Shown here: piece after piece, positions 16,766-27,263 of the stretch
Layout: each line of letters starts with the position of its first letter
Numbering within the stretch: the first letter of the stretch is position 1
From: Prado023 sp049688595
Lineage (GTDB): Bacteria > Actinomycetota > Actinomycetes > S36-B12 > CAIYMF01
Length of the DNA stretch: 49,899 nucleotides
Direction of reading: 5' to 3'
NCBI GenBank assembly: GCA_049688595.1
Contig: JBAVLA010000253.1
Span: forward strand, 1-49,899
Program-made: the position numbers and the translations under genes
The notes under the pieces: model-generated
What the model was told of the DNA's origin: nothing
Seen by the model: only the letters and a program-made list of their open reading frames with translations
Database searches by the model: none

Positions 16766-17673
16766 CAGGCTGCACCCCCCGACACCGGCTCAGCTGGGGC
16801 GACCGGTTCGGGCTCGGCCGGCCGCGACCCAGCCTCTGGCATCCCGGGCAGGGAGTCCCCCATGCCGGGCAGCGCCAGGGCCACCGCCTCCGAGCGTCCG
16901 ATCAGGTCGCGCCAGAGATCTGTCTGCCGGTAGCGCAGGGCCGCCTCGCCGACGCCCACCAGCTGCGGGGCGAGCTCGGCGTCGTGGCGTGCGCGGGCCA
17001 GTCGCATGGCGGACTCGGCCTCCTCGCGCTCCAACTCCAACCGGGCGCGCACGACGGCCTGGATCACCTGGCCGGTACGACCGAGATCCACCGCGCCGAG
17101 CGAGAAGGACGTGAGCACGATGCCGTCTGCACCCAGAGCAGCCGACACGGCCCGCCCCAGCCGGGCTTCGAGGTCGGCCCGGGCGCTTCCGAACAGGTCC
17201 TCCAGGGAGATCCCGGGATCGGCGAGCTCCCCGGCGATCGCCCGGCCGCTGTCGTCCCGGCACACCGCCCAGATGCCGTCGGGGCCGAACCTGTCGTGCA
17301 CCGAGCGGAGCCGCTCAGGGTCCAGGCGGAACCGGACAGTGTAGCCGACCACCGCCTCAGCCCGGTCGCCGAGCGTCACCCGCAGCGCTGGGCCGAATGC
17401 CTCCGTAGGACCGGCCGATGCGGCGCCGGGCGCATCCGTGGCCCGGAGGGACATCTCGATCGACGGGTACTGGACGGCCGTGCGCTTGCGCAGCGCCGGC
17501 ACCCAGTGCGGGCCGGGCAGGAGCACTCGGTCCGTCGGCTTGCCACGGACCACCAGCACACCGAGCTTGCCCGTGGGAATGGCCACGATCGACTGGCGCA
17601 GCAGGGACCACAGGAACGTCGCCAGGATGGGGACGACGATCAGTGCTAGGACGACCTTGGCTCCCGTGGACAT
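16765..17673 (-). CDS. SPFH/band 7 (prohibitin-like) membrane protein
   Basis: 302 residues. An N-terminal hydrophobic anchor (about 6-25, VVLALIVVPILATFLWSLL) is followed by a band 7 domain with the entry segment IPTGKLGVLVVRGKPTDRVL and PGPHWVPAL (about 31-58). Near residue 190 there is FSLGAVDLGRTGQVIQAV, then a charged helix (ARLELEREEAESAMRLARA) typical of SPFH oligomerisation. The Pro-rich C-terminus is low complexity. The ATG at 17671-17673 gives MSTGAKVV; upstream in-frame starts add implausible sequence. It is the first gene of a two-gene operon. SPFH proteins scaffold membrane microdomains or chaperone membrane proteases; the partner here is not NfeD. Confidence 0.8.
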   Translation of the reverse strand: MSTGAKVVLALIVVPILATFLWSLLRQSIVAIPTGKLGVLVVRGKPTDRVLLPGPHWVPALRKRTAVQYPSIEMSLRATDAPGAASAGPTEAFGPALRVTLGDRAEAVVGYTVRFRLDPERLRSVHDRFGPDGIWAVCRDDSGRAIAGELADPGISLEDLFGSARADLEARLGRAVSAALGADGIVLTSFSLGAVDLGRTGQVIQAVVRARLELEREEAESAMRLARARHDAELAPQLVGVGEAALRYRQTDLWRDLIGRSEAVALALPGMGDSLPGMPEAGSRPAEPEPVAPAEPVSGGAA

Positions 17674-17752
17674 GCTCCCAGCATATTCACTTGCCGCCGC
17701 ATGTTCCGGTTGTCTACTCAGGCCCTTGCCCACCACGGGCCCCGGGTCGGCG

Positions 17753-18187
17753 CTACCCGGGGCGCACGACCGAGGGTGCGATCTGGCAGCTCGACTGGTC
17801 TGGGGCGGCAGCGGAGTCGGCCGACCACGCATGGCGCAGGTGCGCGAACTCGGCCGCGTGCCGGCGCAGGAAGCCGTTCACGTACCAGCAGGTCGGGATC
17901 ACGCGGACCCCGGCGGCGCCGGCATCAGCCAGCGCGAACCGAACGAGCCGTGACGCGATCCCCCGGCCCTCGAAGTCAGGATCGACCCGGACGCTGTAGA
18001 ACTCCCAGGCGCCGTTGCCCACCGCGATGTTGGCGCGGCCCACGATGACGCCGTCGACCGAGGCGGTGTACAGCGCCGGGCTGACGCGCGCCAGGGTCAA
18101 CTCGCCAGCAGCCGGCCGGCCAAGGCCCTCGGAGTGGCCCATGACCGCCCCTGACTCCGGACGAGTGCCGGTCGCGCTGGTCATCAT
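17753..18187 (-). CDS. GNAT-fold N-acetyltransferase, COG2388 (YjdJ-like) type
   Basis: 144 residues. The acetyl-CoA motif is DPDFEGRGIASRLV (R/Q-x2-G-x-G/A). It is followed by VRVIPTCWYVNGFLRRHAEF-like sequence (the gene has RRHAAEF), the hallmark of the short COG2388 acetyltransferases that keep a conserved cysteine and a C-terminal RH motif. The ATG at 18185-18187 has a GGAGG ribosome site and overlaps the TGA of the upstream 44-codon gene (TGATG), so translation of the two is coupled. Substrate unknown. E. coli YjdJ sits beside a small Fe-S protein (YjdI), and here too the partner is a small cysteine protein, though of a different kind. Confidence 0.85.
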   Translation of the reverse strand: MMTSATGTRPESGAVMGHSEGLGRPAAGELTLARVSPALYTASVDGVIVGRANIAVGNGAWEFYSVRVDPDFEGRGIASRLVRFALADAGAAGVRVIPTCWYVNGFLRRHAAEFAHLRHAWSADSAAAPDQSSCQIAPSVVRPG

Positions 18188-18321
18188 CAGTCCTCCGAGA
18201 TCAGGTAGGGATATGGGCATTCCGCTGGATTGGGCGCCACGCAGCCCATGCACGGCCTCGCTCGATCCAGGATGCACCGGGGAGTCGGTTCGCTCACGGC
18301 CATCACCTCTGAGTCCATCAT
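18187..18321 (-). CDS. 44-residue four-cysteine protein, coupled to the GNAT
   Basis: Small ORF on the minus strand that translates to MMDSEVMAVSEPTP followed by RCILDRARPCMGCVAP and NPAECPYPYLISED. The four cysteines have spacing C-x7-C-x2-C-x7-C, suitable for binding a metal or Fe-S centre. The stop TGA (18187-18189) overlaps the GNAT ATG. Start candidates are the tandem ATGs at 18319-18321 and 18316-18318; GAGGG just upstream could serve as ribosome site. A CsoR-type palindrome (18320-18335) overlaps the start. From memory, small DUF6767-type actinobacterial proteins have a similar C-x7-C-x2-C pattern; unverified. Function unknown. Confidence 0.6.
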   Translation of the reverse strand: MMDSEVMAVSEPTPRCILDRARPCMGCVAPNPAECPYPYLISED

Positions 18322-18335
18322 ACCCTCTGGGGTAT
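18320..18335. promoter_or_regulatory. CsoR/CstR-type operator (ATACCC-N4-GGGTAT)
   Basis: Perfect 6-bp arms ATACCC (18320-18325) and GGGTAT (18330-18335) around TCTG. This matches the form of operators known for the CsoR/CstR/RcnR repressor family (copper or persulfide sensing). On the minus strand it overlaps a possible -10 (TATACC) and the start of the small cysteine protein gene. It lies in the 145-bp divergent gap to the SHOCT gene, so it could affect both. No CsoR gene is in the window. Confidence 0.6.
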
Positions 18336-18401
18336 AGGTTCAAACTCCCACGCACGGGGTGGGCAGAGCCCGGGTCTCCCAACCCAGCCTGCAAGCGCGT
18401 G

Positions 18402-18407
18402 TAGACT
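18402..18407 (+). promoter_or_regulatory. Putative -10 of the SHOCT gene
   Basis: TAGACT lies 59 bases before the TTG start. No convincing -35 is seen. Confidence 0.3.
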
Positions 18408-18466
18408 GAGGCAAAACCGAACGGTATGTCCCGATCCGCGGCATCCGATCCCTGAAAGGCAGGGCC

Positions 18467-18862
18467 TTGGACGACTTCTTCTCCCACTTCTGGGACATCC
18501 TCCTGTGGAGCCTCTGGTTCTTCTTCATCATCGCCTGGTTGATGCTGCTCTTCCGGATCTTCGCTGACCTGTTCAGCGACAAGGAGGCCAGCGGCTTCGC
18601 CAAGGTCGCCTGGTCCCTCTTCCTGATCTTCTTCCCCCTGCTCGGCGTGCTGTCCTACCTGATCGTCCGCGGCAAGGGCATGGGCAGTCGCGAGCTGGCC
18701 AAGGTCGCGTCGGTCCATGCGGCCCAACAGGAGTACATCCGGGGCGTCGCCGGCAGCGCCAAGAGCCCGGCAGAACAGATCGCCAGCGCCAAGGAGCTGC
18801 TGGACTCCGGAGCCATCACGCAGGCCGAGTTCGACGCACTGAAGGCCAAGGCGCTCAGCTGA
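18467..18862 (+). CDS. SHOCT-domain membrane protein with PLD-N-like helices
   Basis: 131 residues. Two hydrophobic helices (about 8-32, ILLWSLWFFFIIAWLMLLF; and 44-66, VAWSLFLIFFPLLGVLSYLI) form the small PLDc_N-like membrane module common in actinobacteria. A linker leads to a C-terminal SHOCT motif (about 100-131, AKELLDSGAITQAEFDALKA), a short helical hairpin thought to mediate oligomerisation. The start is TTG at 18467, with GAAAGGCAGGG upstream; no in-frame ATG precedes the first helix. Function unknown. It is monocistronic and followed by a strong terminator. Confidence 0.85.
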   Translation: MDDFFSHFWDILLWSLWFFFIIAWLMLLFRIFADLFSDKEASGFAKVAWSLFLIFFPLLGVLSYLIVRGKGMGSRELAKVASVHAAQQEYIRGVAGSAKSPAEQIASAKELLDSGAITQAEFDALKAKALS

Positions 18863-18904
18863 GACGCGGCATCTAGATGCAGAAGGGTGGCACCGCCCGC
18901 CCTT

Positions 18905-18941
18905 CGTTGTCCCCCGGAGCCAGCGGTTCCGGGGGACAACG
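18905..18941. terminator. Strong hairpin terminator after the SHOCT gene
   Basis: A perfect 14-bp stem, CGTTGTCCCCCGGA (18905-18918) with TCCGGGGGACAACG (18928-18941), and a 9-base loop. It isolates the SHOCT gene from the downstream regulator. Confidence 0.8.
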
Positions 18942-18963
18942 CGTTGCCGACCGTGAAGCAGTT

Positions 18964-18980
18964 GTCTACCTGTCGTAGAC
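18964..18980. promoter_or_regulatory. Operator-like inverted repeat at the AlpA-TetR promoter
   Basis: GTCTAC (18964-18969), five bases, GTAGAC (18975-18980). The right half overlaps the putative -10 TAGACT of the regulator gene and ends 7 bases before its start, a position expected for autorepression. Confidence 0.55.
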
Positions 18981-18981
18981 T
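18976..18981 (+). promoter_or_regulatory. Putative -10 of the AlpA-TetR gene, leaderless start
   Basis: TAGACT is separated by exactly six bases from the GTG at 18988; no ribosome site is present. Confidence 0.45.
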
Positions 18982-18987
18982 GCCGGG

Positions 18988-19749
18988 GTGCCTGACTCCT
19001 CCAGCGATGACCTGATCGACGCTTCCGAGGTTGCCGAGATACTGGGGTTGTCCCACCGCAACAGCGTCTCGACCTATCGGCACCGCTACCCAGACTTCCC
19101 GACCGGCCGTCGGATGCCCTCGGGCGGGCGTCGCCTGCTCTGGAGCCGCTCGGAAGTAGTCGCCTGGCACCGGCGGTTCGGCGTGCATCGGTCAAAGGAC
19201 CTCGAGAACCCCGAAGCCCGGCTCCGGTCGCTCGTCGATGCCACCACCCGACTCCTGCTCGCGCGACCCGGGGCCGAGGTCAGCGTGCGGCAGATCGCCA
19301 GGGAAGCCGGCATTGCGCACTCGGACCTCTACCGGCATGCCGAATCCAAGGAGCAGCTCCTCGCCCTGGCCGTTGCCGACATAAACGCCGAATACCTGGC
19401 AACACTTCCTCGGTCGTTCGACGCCCTGATGGCCAACCTGGAGGAGAACCTCGTCGGGGTCATCCAGCGCCGGTCCGCGCTTCGGGTGATGGCCGACGAG
19501 ATGATCAGGAACCCGGATGCCGAGCCGATCGGCCCCATACCGGTCGCCCACGTCGCCGAGGCCATCGCGGAGCACCGGAGAGCGAACGGCATCACGTCTT
19601 CAGTCGATCCGCTGGTGGTCGCTGCGTGCATCGGTGCGCTGGCATGGGGCATCACCCTGTTCGGCGAACGATGGCGCGCCGGGCTGGGCATCGAGAAGAT
19701 CCCGATCGACCAGGTGGCCGCGGTCATGCGACGGATGCTCACTGCCTGA
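18988..19749 (+). CDS. Transcriptional regulator with N-terminal AlpA-like HTH and TetR domain
   Basis: 253 residues with two DNA-binding units. Residues about 8-60 form an AlpA/excisionase-like winged helix (LIDASEVAEILGLSHRNSV, then YPDFPTG and LLWSRSEVVAWHRR). Residues about 75-125 form a TetR N-terminal HTH (LVDATTRLLLARPGAEVSV, IAREAGIAHSDLYRHAESKE). The rest is a helical ligand/dimer domain that I cannot classify. The GTG start at 18988 is leaderless-like. An inverted repeat covers its promoter, suggesting autoregulation. The convergent downstream decarboxylase and the upstream SHOCT gene (beyond a terminator) are not obvious targets. Confidence 0.85.
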   Translation: MPDSSSDDLIDASEVAEILGLSHRNSVSTYRHRYPDFPTGRRMPSGGRRLLWSRSEVVAWHRRFGVHRSKDLENPEARLRSLVDATTRLLLARPGAEVSVRQIAREAGIAHSDLYRHAESKEQLLALAVADINAEYLATLPRSFDALMANLEENLVGVIQRRSALRVMADEMIRNPDAEPIGPIPVAHVAEAIAEHRRANGITSSVDPLVVAACIGALAWGITLFGERWRAGLGIEKIPIDQVAAVMRRMLTA

Positions 19750-19800
19750 GGCCAGGCAGCCGAAGGCCCGCCCCTGAACCATTCGAGCCGCGAACCTCGA

Positions 19801-22518
19801 CTAGGACAGTGCCGCGTCGGTGAACACCGACAGCCCAAGCTCGGGGTCGTACCCGTGGATCTCCCCCACGTCCAACTTCGTCAGGAAGTCGAGGATCTCC
19901 TTGCTGACGACCTGCCCGGGCACCAGGACGGGGAACCCCGGAGGGTAGGGCACGACCAGTGTCGTCGACACGAGCTGGCGGCCCGCGCCGATCTGCTCGG
20001 TGGCCTCGGCCAACGTGACGTAGTCGATGTTCGCCGGGTCGTAGGCCAGGAAGTAGGCCGCTCGCATGTCGCCCTCAGGACTGCCGGGGTGCGGCTGGAA
20101 CCGCTCATGGAAGCGGCTGAAGTCCGGCAGCGGCGGAAGGTCCGTGGACAGGGCGCTGACCCGCCGCTCGAGCACCTTCAACTGCACCGGGCTGGCCTGC
20201 TCCTGCTGGACCCGCAAGTCCTGGGCGATCGACGTGAGCGACTCCAGCAGGTAGCTGAGCGCACCCCACGTGGCCCCGATCGTGACGATGAACAGGACGC
20301 TGTTGATGGACGTCTTGTTGACCTGCAGGCCGAAGCGGTCCATCAGGACCGAGTTCTTGAACGTGTCCCCGTTCAGCCCGGTGGCTGCCAGGTACAGCGT
20401 GGCGCGGGTGGGCTCGAGCACGAACTCGTCGCCTGCCCAAGCCGCACGCATCCTGGAGACGGCCTCCGAGCCCTCCGACCCAGGCCCGGTGAACCCGATG
20501 ATGCCTGACTGCCGGTACTCGGCGGGGATCAGGTCGGACGGCTCGAGGATGAAGAAGTACCTGCTCAGCAACGGGTCAGAGGCGATCCGTCGGCGCAGCA
20601 CGAAGGCAACCTCGTAGGCGCGCTCGACCAGGCTGAAGCCCTCCAGGTCGACCTGGCGGCGGGCGAGGTCCAGGGAGGCGAGGATCTGGTAGTTCGGAGA
20701 CGTGCTCGTGTGGGTCAGGAAAGCCTCGTGGAGCTCGGCCTCAGCGTCGCGGGCGAAGTCCTGGTCGTTGACGTGGATCATCGAGGCCTGGCGCAGCGCG
20801 GACAGCGACTTGTGGGTGGACTGCGTGGCATACACGCGGACCCGGGCCTTGTCGGGATCGGGCATGAGGCGGTGGTCCAGCCAGGTGGCGTCGTCGTCGG
20901 GGTCCAGCTTCGACCAGGTCGCCATGTGCTCGGCGTACTTGGCGCGGTACTCCGGCGTGCCCAGCGTCTCCCGCAGTGAGGCGGCAGCAGCCATTCCGGT
21001 GCGGGTCCGGGCGTAGTAGCTGGAGACTGCGAACGCGAACCACGCCTCGTCCCACAGGAACACCATGTCGGGCTTGATCGCAAGGACCTCGGTCATCACG
21101 CGCAGCGGGTCGTAGGTGACTCCGTCGAAGGTGCAGTTGGTGAGGAGGAGCATCCGCACCGAGTCCAGCCGACCGGCCCGACGCAGGTCCAGCAGTGTCT
21201 GCTTGATCGTTCGTAGGGGGACCGCCCCGTACATCGCGAACTCAGGCAGCTTGTAGGCGTCGAGGTAGACCGGGTGGGCGCCGCCCAGGATCAGCCCGTA
21301 GTGATGGGACTTGTGGCAGTTGCGGTCGATGAGCACGACGTCCCCGGGCTTGGTCAGTGCCTGAACGACGATCTTGTTCGATGTCGATGTGCCGTTGGTG
21401 GAGTAGAAGGTGCGCACCGCCCCGAAGGTCCGGGCGGCCTTGTCCTGGGCCTCCTTGAGCGAGCCTGTGGGGGCCAGGAGCGAGTCGAGCCCGCCAGAGG
21501 TGGTGGACGTCTCGGCCAGGAAGATGTTGCGGCCGTAGAACGAGACCATGTCGCGCATCCACGGCGAGCCGAACAGAGAGTTGCCCCGGGCGATCGGAAG
21601 GGCGTGGAAGTTGCCGATGGGCTTGTTCGCGTACCGCTTCAGCGCGTCGAAGAACGGGGTCGAGAAGCGGCGGCGGACCCCGTTCATCAGGGTCATGTGC
21701 AGCTCGCTTCGCGACTCATATCGGTAGAAGGCCCGCTCGAAGGCCATGACGGTAAGGCCCTGGCCGTCCGGGAGGGCCTCGTCGGTGAGCAGGTACAGGT
21801 CCAGGTGTGGCCGCACGCGGCGCAGCACGGTGGCCAGCGCCCGGGCCCGCCTCTGCTCGCCTGCTGCGGAGAGCTTGAACTCGGCGTCGTACTCGTCGAG
21901 CAGCGTGTCGAACGTCCCGAACGCGGTCCCCGAGCGCAGGGGGACGTCCGGGCGCATGATCACGGCTTGGATCTCGTGGTTGAGCAGGACGCAGGCCAGG
22001 GCGGCATCGAACGAGCGGACCCCCACGACCGAGTAGATGAGCTCATCGTCGTGCCGGCGGTAGGAGTACATCTCGCGCACGCTCTCGGCAAGGACTGACG
22101 GATCGACGTCGGAGACGATCAGCGCGGTGAAGTAGTGCCGGTCTGTCGGGGTGTCCGGCTGCTCGCCGACCTCCGTGGCCGCCCAGATCAGGCCACCCTC
22201 GTCGCCGGACTTGCCCAGGCGCCACACCATGGCGTGCACGAGCTGGGACAGCTCGTCACGATGGCCCAGACCGGCCAGCTCCTCGAGCCGGTCGAGGGCG
22301 GAGGTGCCGGGGAACACCCAGAAGCCCTCGACTCCGCGCAGAAAGGCGACGGTCCCGGCGATCTGCCGCTCAAGTGCGTCAGGCTCAGCGACGTTGGGCT
22401 CTGCGAGCCGCGCCGCCAGCTCGGCGAGATGGTTCCAAGCATCCCTGCGCGACAGGCTGAGGTTCGACGCGTTCTGGAGGAAGCGTGGGTCAGGCTGGCC
22501 GATCGGCGTGTACGCCAT
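19801..22518 (-). CDS. Orn/Lys/Arg decarboxylase family protein (class I PLP)
   Basis: 905 residues, longer than the 710-760 typical of inducible arginine or lysine decarboxylases. N-terminal region about 1-280 includes a receiver-like wing domain (HYFTALIVSDVDPS). The PLP domain has FYSTNGTSTSNKIVVQAL, DRNCHKSHHYGLIL and LLTNCTFDGVTYDP, and ends with WDEAWFAF and the PLP lysine in STHKSLSALRQ (about residue 570). The C-terminal domain has TSINSVLFIVTIGAT and VVPYPPGFPVLVPGQVV. Likely makes agmatine, cadaverine or putrescine, as polyamine synthesis or acid response. The ATG at 22516-22518 has a -10 (TATCGT) 7 bases upstream and no ribosome site. Confidence 0.88.
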   Translation of the reverse strand: MAYTPIGQPDPRFLQNASNLSLSRRDAWNHLAELAARLAEPNVAEPDALERQIAGTVAFLRGVEGFWVFPGTSALDRLEELAGLGHRDELSQLVHAMVWRLGKSGDEGGLIWAATEVGEQPDTPTDRHYFTALIVSDVDPSVLAESVREMYSYRRHDDELIYSVVGVRSFDAALACVLLNHEIQAVIMRPDVPLRSGTAFGTFDTLLDEYDAEFKLSAAGEQRRARALATVLRRVRPHLDLYLLTDEALPDGQGLTVMAFERAFYRYESRSELHMTLMNGVRRRFSTPFFDALKRYANKPIGNFHALPIARGNSLFGSPWMRDMVSFYGRNIFLAETSTTSGGLDSLLAPTGSLKEAQDKAARTFGAVRTFYSTNGTSTSNKIVVQALTKPGDVVLIDRNCHKSHHYGLILGGAHPVYLDAYKLPEFAMYGAVPLRTIKQTLLDLRRAGRLDSVRMLLLTNCTFDGVTYDPLRVMTEVLAIKPDMVFLWDEAWFAFAVSSYYARTRTGMAAAASLRETLGTPEYRAKYAEHMATWSKLDPDDDATWLDHRLMPDPDKARVRVYATQSTHKSLSALRQASMIHVNDQDFARDAEAELHEAFLTHTSTSPNYQILASLDLARRQVDLEGFSLVERAYEVAFVLRRRIASDPLLSRYFFILEPSDLIPAEYRQSGIIGFTGPGSEGSEAVSRMRAAWAGDEFVLEPTRATLYLAATGLNGDTFKNSVLMDRFGLQVNKTSINSVLFIVTIGATWGALSYLLESLTSIAQDLRVQQEQASPVQLKVLERRVSALSTDLPPLPDFSRFHERFQPHPGSPEGDMRAAYFLAYDPANIDYVTLAEATEQIGAGRQLVSTTLVVPYPPGFPVLVPGQVVSKEILDFLTKLDVGEIHGYDPELGLSVFTDAALS

Positions 22519-22525
22519 GCCTGCG

Positions 22526-22531
22526 ACGATA
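22526..22531 (-). promoter_or_regulatory. Putative -10 of the decarboxylase gene, leaderless start
   Basis: On the minus strand TATCGT is followed by seven bases and the ATG; no ribosome site is visible. Confidence 0.4.
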
Positions 22532-22717
22532 GTCTCGCACCGCAGAGATCGCCTCCCGGCGAGAATCCCGCGGTGACCGCCCCGATGCCACCCCGGCGGG
22601 TCGCGCAACCGCCTCGCCGCTGGGCAGGGCGCATGGCCGATACGGCGCTGCGTGCGTGCGGACGCGGGCGGATAGGCTGGCAGCGGCTGGCACCCGCTGG
22701 CGGAGGGGGAGATCGGT

Positions 22718-23425
22718 ATGCACGAGTTGAGCAGGCCGGGGCGCAGGGCATTCGCGGCGGTCCTCCTGGCCGGGTCGATGATCGCACCCGGAGGCCAGGC
22801 CCAGGCCAGCACGGCAGCTCAGACCGGCGAGCCCGCCCAGTCCAGCCAGGCCGCCGCCGCCACCAAGTCGACGTGCATCTATCTGGTCAAGGACATTTCC
22901 CGAGCCAACGGCATCTACCTCGGCGGCGTGGCCGTCCTGCGCAAGTCCGGCGCGACGGTGAAGGGCGAGATCGGGCAACTGTACAGCGAATGGGCGAGCT
23001 TCAGCGGCGTGGTCGCGGGACGCAAGCTCACTGGGACGCTCGACGGGTCCCCGGTCACGTGGACGTGGGTCAGATCGGACAGCCGGATCAAGGGGTGGAA
23101 GCGGGTGTCCCGAGCACGCCTGCTGAAGTACTCGGCCGGGCACGTCCCGCTCAAGGGCGGGACGTGCAGCAGCGTGACCGTCTCATTGACGGCGGCAGGC
23201 GGCTCGCTCGTCGTCGACGTGGACCCGAACCGCCGCTCGAGCAACTGGCGGTTCAGCGTCCAGAGGTACGCATCCAGCCGCTGGACGACAGTGCTGCGAT
23301 CCAAGACACGGGGACGGGCTGACACCCGCGTGCTGGATGTCCCGCCGGGTCGGTACCGCGTCATCGTGGACCCCCGCTTCGGGTGGCAGGGGGCGACGTC
23401 CGCAGCCGTGGACGTGACCGCCTGA
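22718..23425 (+). CDS. Secreted protein of unknown function
   Basis: 235 residues; not recognised. A clear Sec signal peptide (residues about 1-30: RPGRRAF, then AVLLAGSMIAPGGQAQAS) is followed by an Ala/Gln-rich spacer and a domain with two cysteines, in KSTCIYLVKD and KGGTCSSVTV, perhaps a disulfide. Around them are segments GIYLGGVAVLRKSGATVKGE and RKLTGTLDGSPVTWTW that read like an antiparallel beta fold. The last 80 residues (GGSLVVDVDPNR to SAAVDVTA) look like a separate beta-sandwich with the closing pattern VPPGRYRVIV. The ribosome site GGAGGGGGAG precedes the ATG. It is divergent from the decarboxylase and 123 bp before hppA. Confidence 0.75.
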   Translation: MHELSRPGRRAFAAVLLAGSMIAPGGQAQASTAAQTGEPAQSSQAAAATKSTCIYLVKDISRANGIYLGGVAVLRKSGATVKGEIGQLYSEWASFSGVVAGRKLTGTLDGSPVTWTWVRSDSRIKGWKRVSRARLLKYSAGHVPLKGGTCSSVTVSLTAAGGSLVVDVDPNRRSSNWRFSVQRYASSRWTTVLRSKTRGRADTRVLDVPPGRYRVIVDPRFGWQGATSAAVDVTA

Positions 23426-23548
23426 TTGGCTTACAGGACCCCCCGCCGGGCAATCCGGGACCTTTGGCGCACGGGCATCCCTGAACCTCCCTTAGCGTGG
23501 ATGGCAAGGTGCCCGATCAGCGGCACGAATGTCCTTGGGGGGACAGCG

Positions 23549-26124
<2,576 letters not shown>

Positions 26125-26128
<4 letters not shown>

Positions 26129-27174
26129 GGATCGCGATCCGGTACGGCGGCGCCCTGGTCGAGGCCGACGGCCGGGTAGCCGGTCGGGATGCCGGGGCGA
26201 CGCTCGTCCGGCGGCTGCTGCGGGTGTTCCCGGACGCGCAGCTGATCGGACCGGGACTGCGGCAGTTCGACGGGTTCGACATGCTCCCGCTGGAGTTCGT
26301 CGACGGCGCCAACACGGTAGTCATCAACATGGACGTGGCCGACTCGCTCGGCGCCTGGCAGACCCTCAGGAGCAGCTGCGAGGAACCGCGCCTGATGAAC
26401 TTCGTCTGGTTCAACACCTCGGAGCAGTCCCATCCGGTGCAGCGTGCTGCACTGGCCCTGTCCTGTGCACTCTTCCCAACCTTCGCCAACTCGGAGCGCA
26501 CCGCGACCGAGGTCCGCGAGATCGTCTCGGCTTGGACGATCCCCGCGGTGTCGGAGAAGGCGCGGATCGCCTGGGTGAACCTCGGCATCCGGCTGGACCA
26601 CGTGCAGCCGCGCCGGGAGCCGTTGGTCCCAGTCGTGCTCTACCCGGCGATCTACCTGTCGGAGCGCAAGCAGCCACGTCTCTTCCTCGAGGTAGTCGAC
26701 CGGGTGGCCAGGCGCACCCCGATCAGGGTCGAGGCGCGCCTGCACGAATCGCACCTGGTCACCGAGCAGGCGCTGCGCCTGTCGAGGCGCGAATGGGCGT
26801 GGGTGGGCCCGCTGACCGCCAGGCGGGAGGACTACTGGCAGGCACTGGCCCGCACGACTGCCTTCCTGGCCACCGCTGTCGAGGAGTCCTACGGGTTGGC
26901 CTACGTCGAGGCGCTGGTCGCCGGAGCCGTCGGGGTGTTCCCCGACCGGTCGTGGGCGCGCGCGCTCCTCCCGCCGGCGTACCCGTTCCTCTACCGGACG
27001 CCCGCCGAGGCTGAGGAGATGCTCCACCGCGCGGTCGTCGACACGCAGGCCTGCCGTGCCGAGCTCGACCGGGCCGCGGGCGGCAGCTTCGACCAGTGGT
27101 TGGGCGCCCGCCACGACGACGACCAGTTCGACCAGGCGATCACCGCCCGGGTCCGGGAGTGGTTCGGGGACTGA
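26125..27174 (+). CDS. Glycosyltransferase (GT-B/GT4-like), coupled to hppA
   Basis: 349 residues. The C-terminal half has the GT4-like donor-site segment EESYGLAYVEALVAGAVGVF (about 252-272), preceded by SERKQPRLFLEVVDRVARR and WAWVGPLTARREDYWQAL. The N-terminal half lacks the usual glycine-rich GGLGRH loop, and FVWFNTSEQSHPVQ and FANSERTATEV stand where acceptor-domain motifs are expected. The acceptor is unknown. ATGA overlap (4 bases) with the hppA stop implies translational coupling, an odd pairing. A large hairpin terminator follows. Confidence 0.75.
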
Positions 27175-27185
27175 GCTGCCGCATG

Positions 27186-27233
27186 GCAGTGGGCGGGAGT
27201 CCGAAGGGCTGCCACGGGAATCCCGCCCACTGC
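27186..27233. terminator. Bidirectional hairpin terminator
   Basis: A perfect 13-bp stem, GCAGTGGGCGGGA (27186-27198) with TCCCGCCCACTGC (27221-27233), and a 22-base loop, between the convergent glycosyltransferase and the 65-residue gene. Confidence 0.7.
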
Positions 27234-27263
27234 TCGTCGGCTGCTCGCAGCCGAGCGCCGAAC

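Noticed and set aside
18321..18400. tRNA-like T-arm (GGTTCAAACTCC) near 18338
   Set aside because: The bases flanking the TTCAAAC loop do not pair into a T-stem, and no acceptor or anticodon stem could be built.
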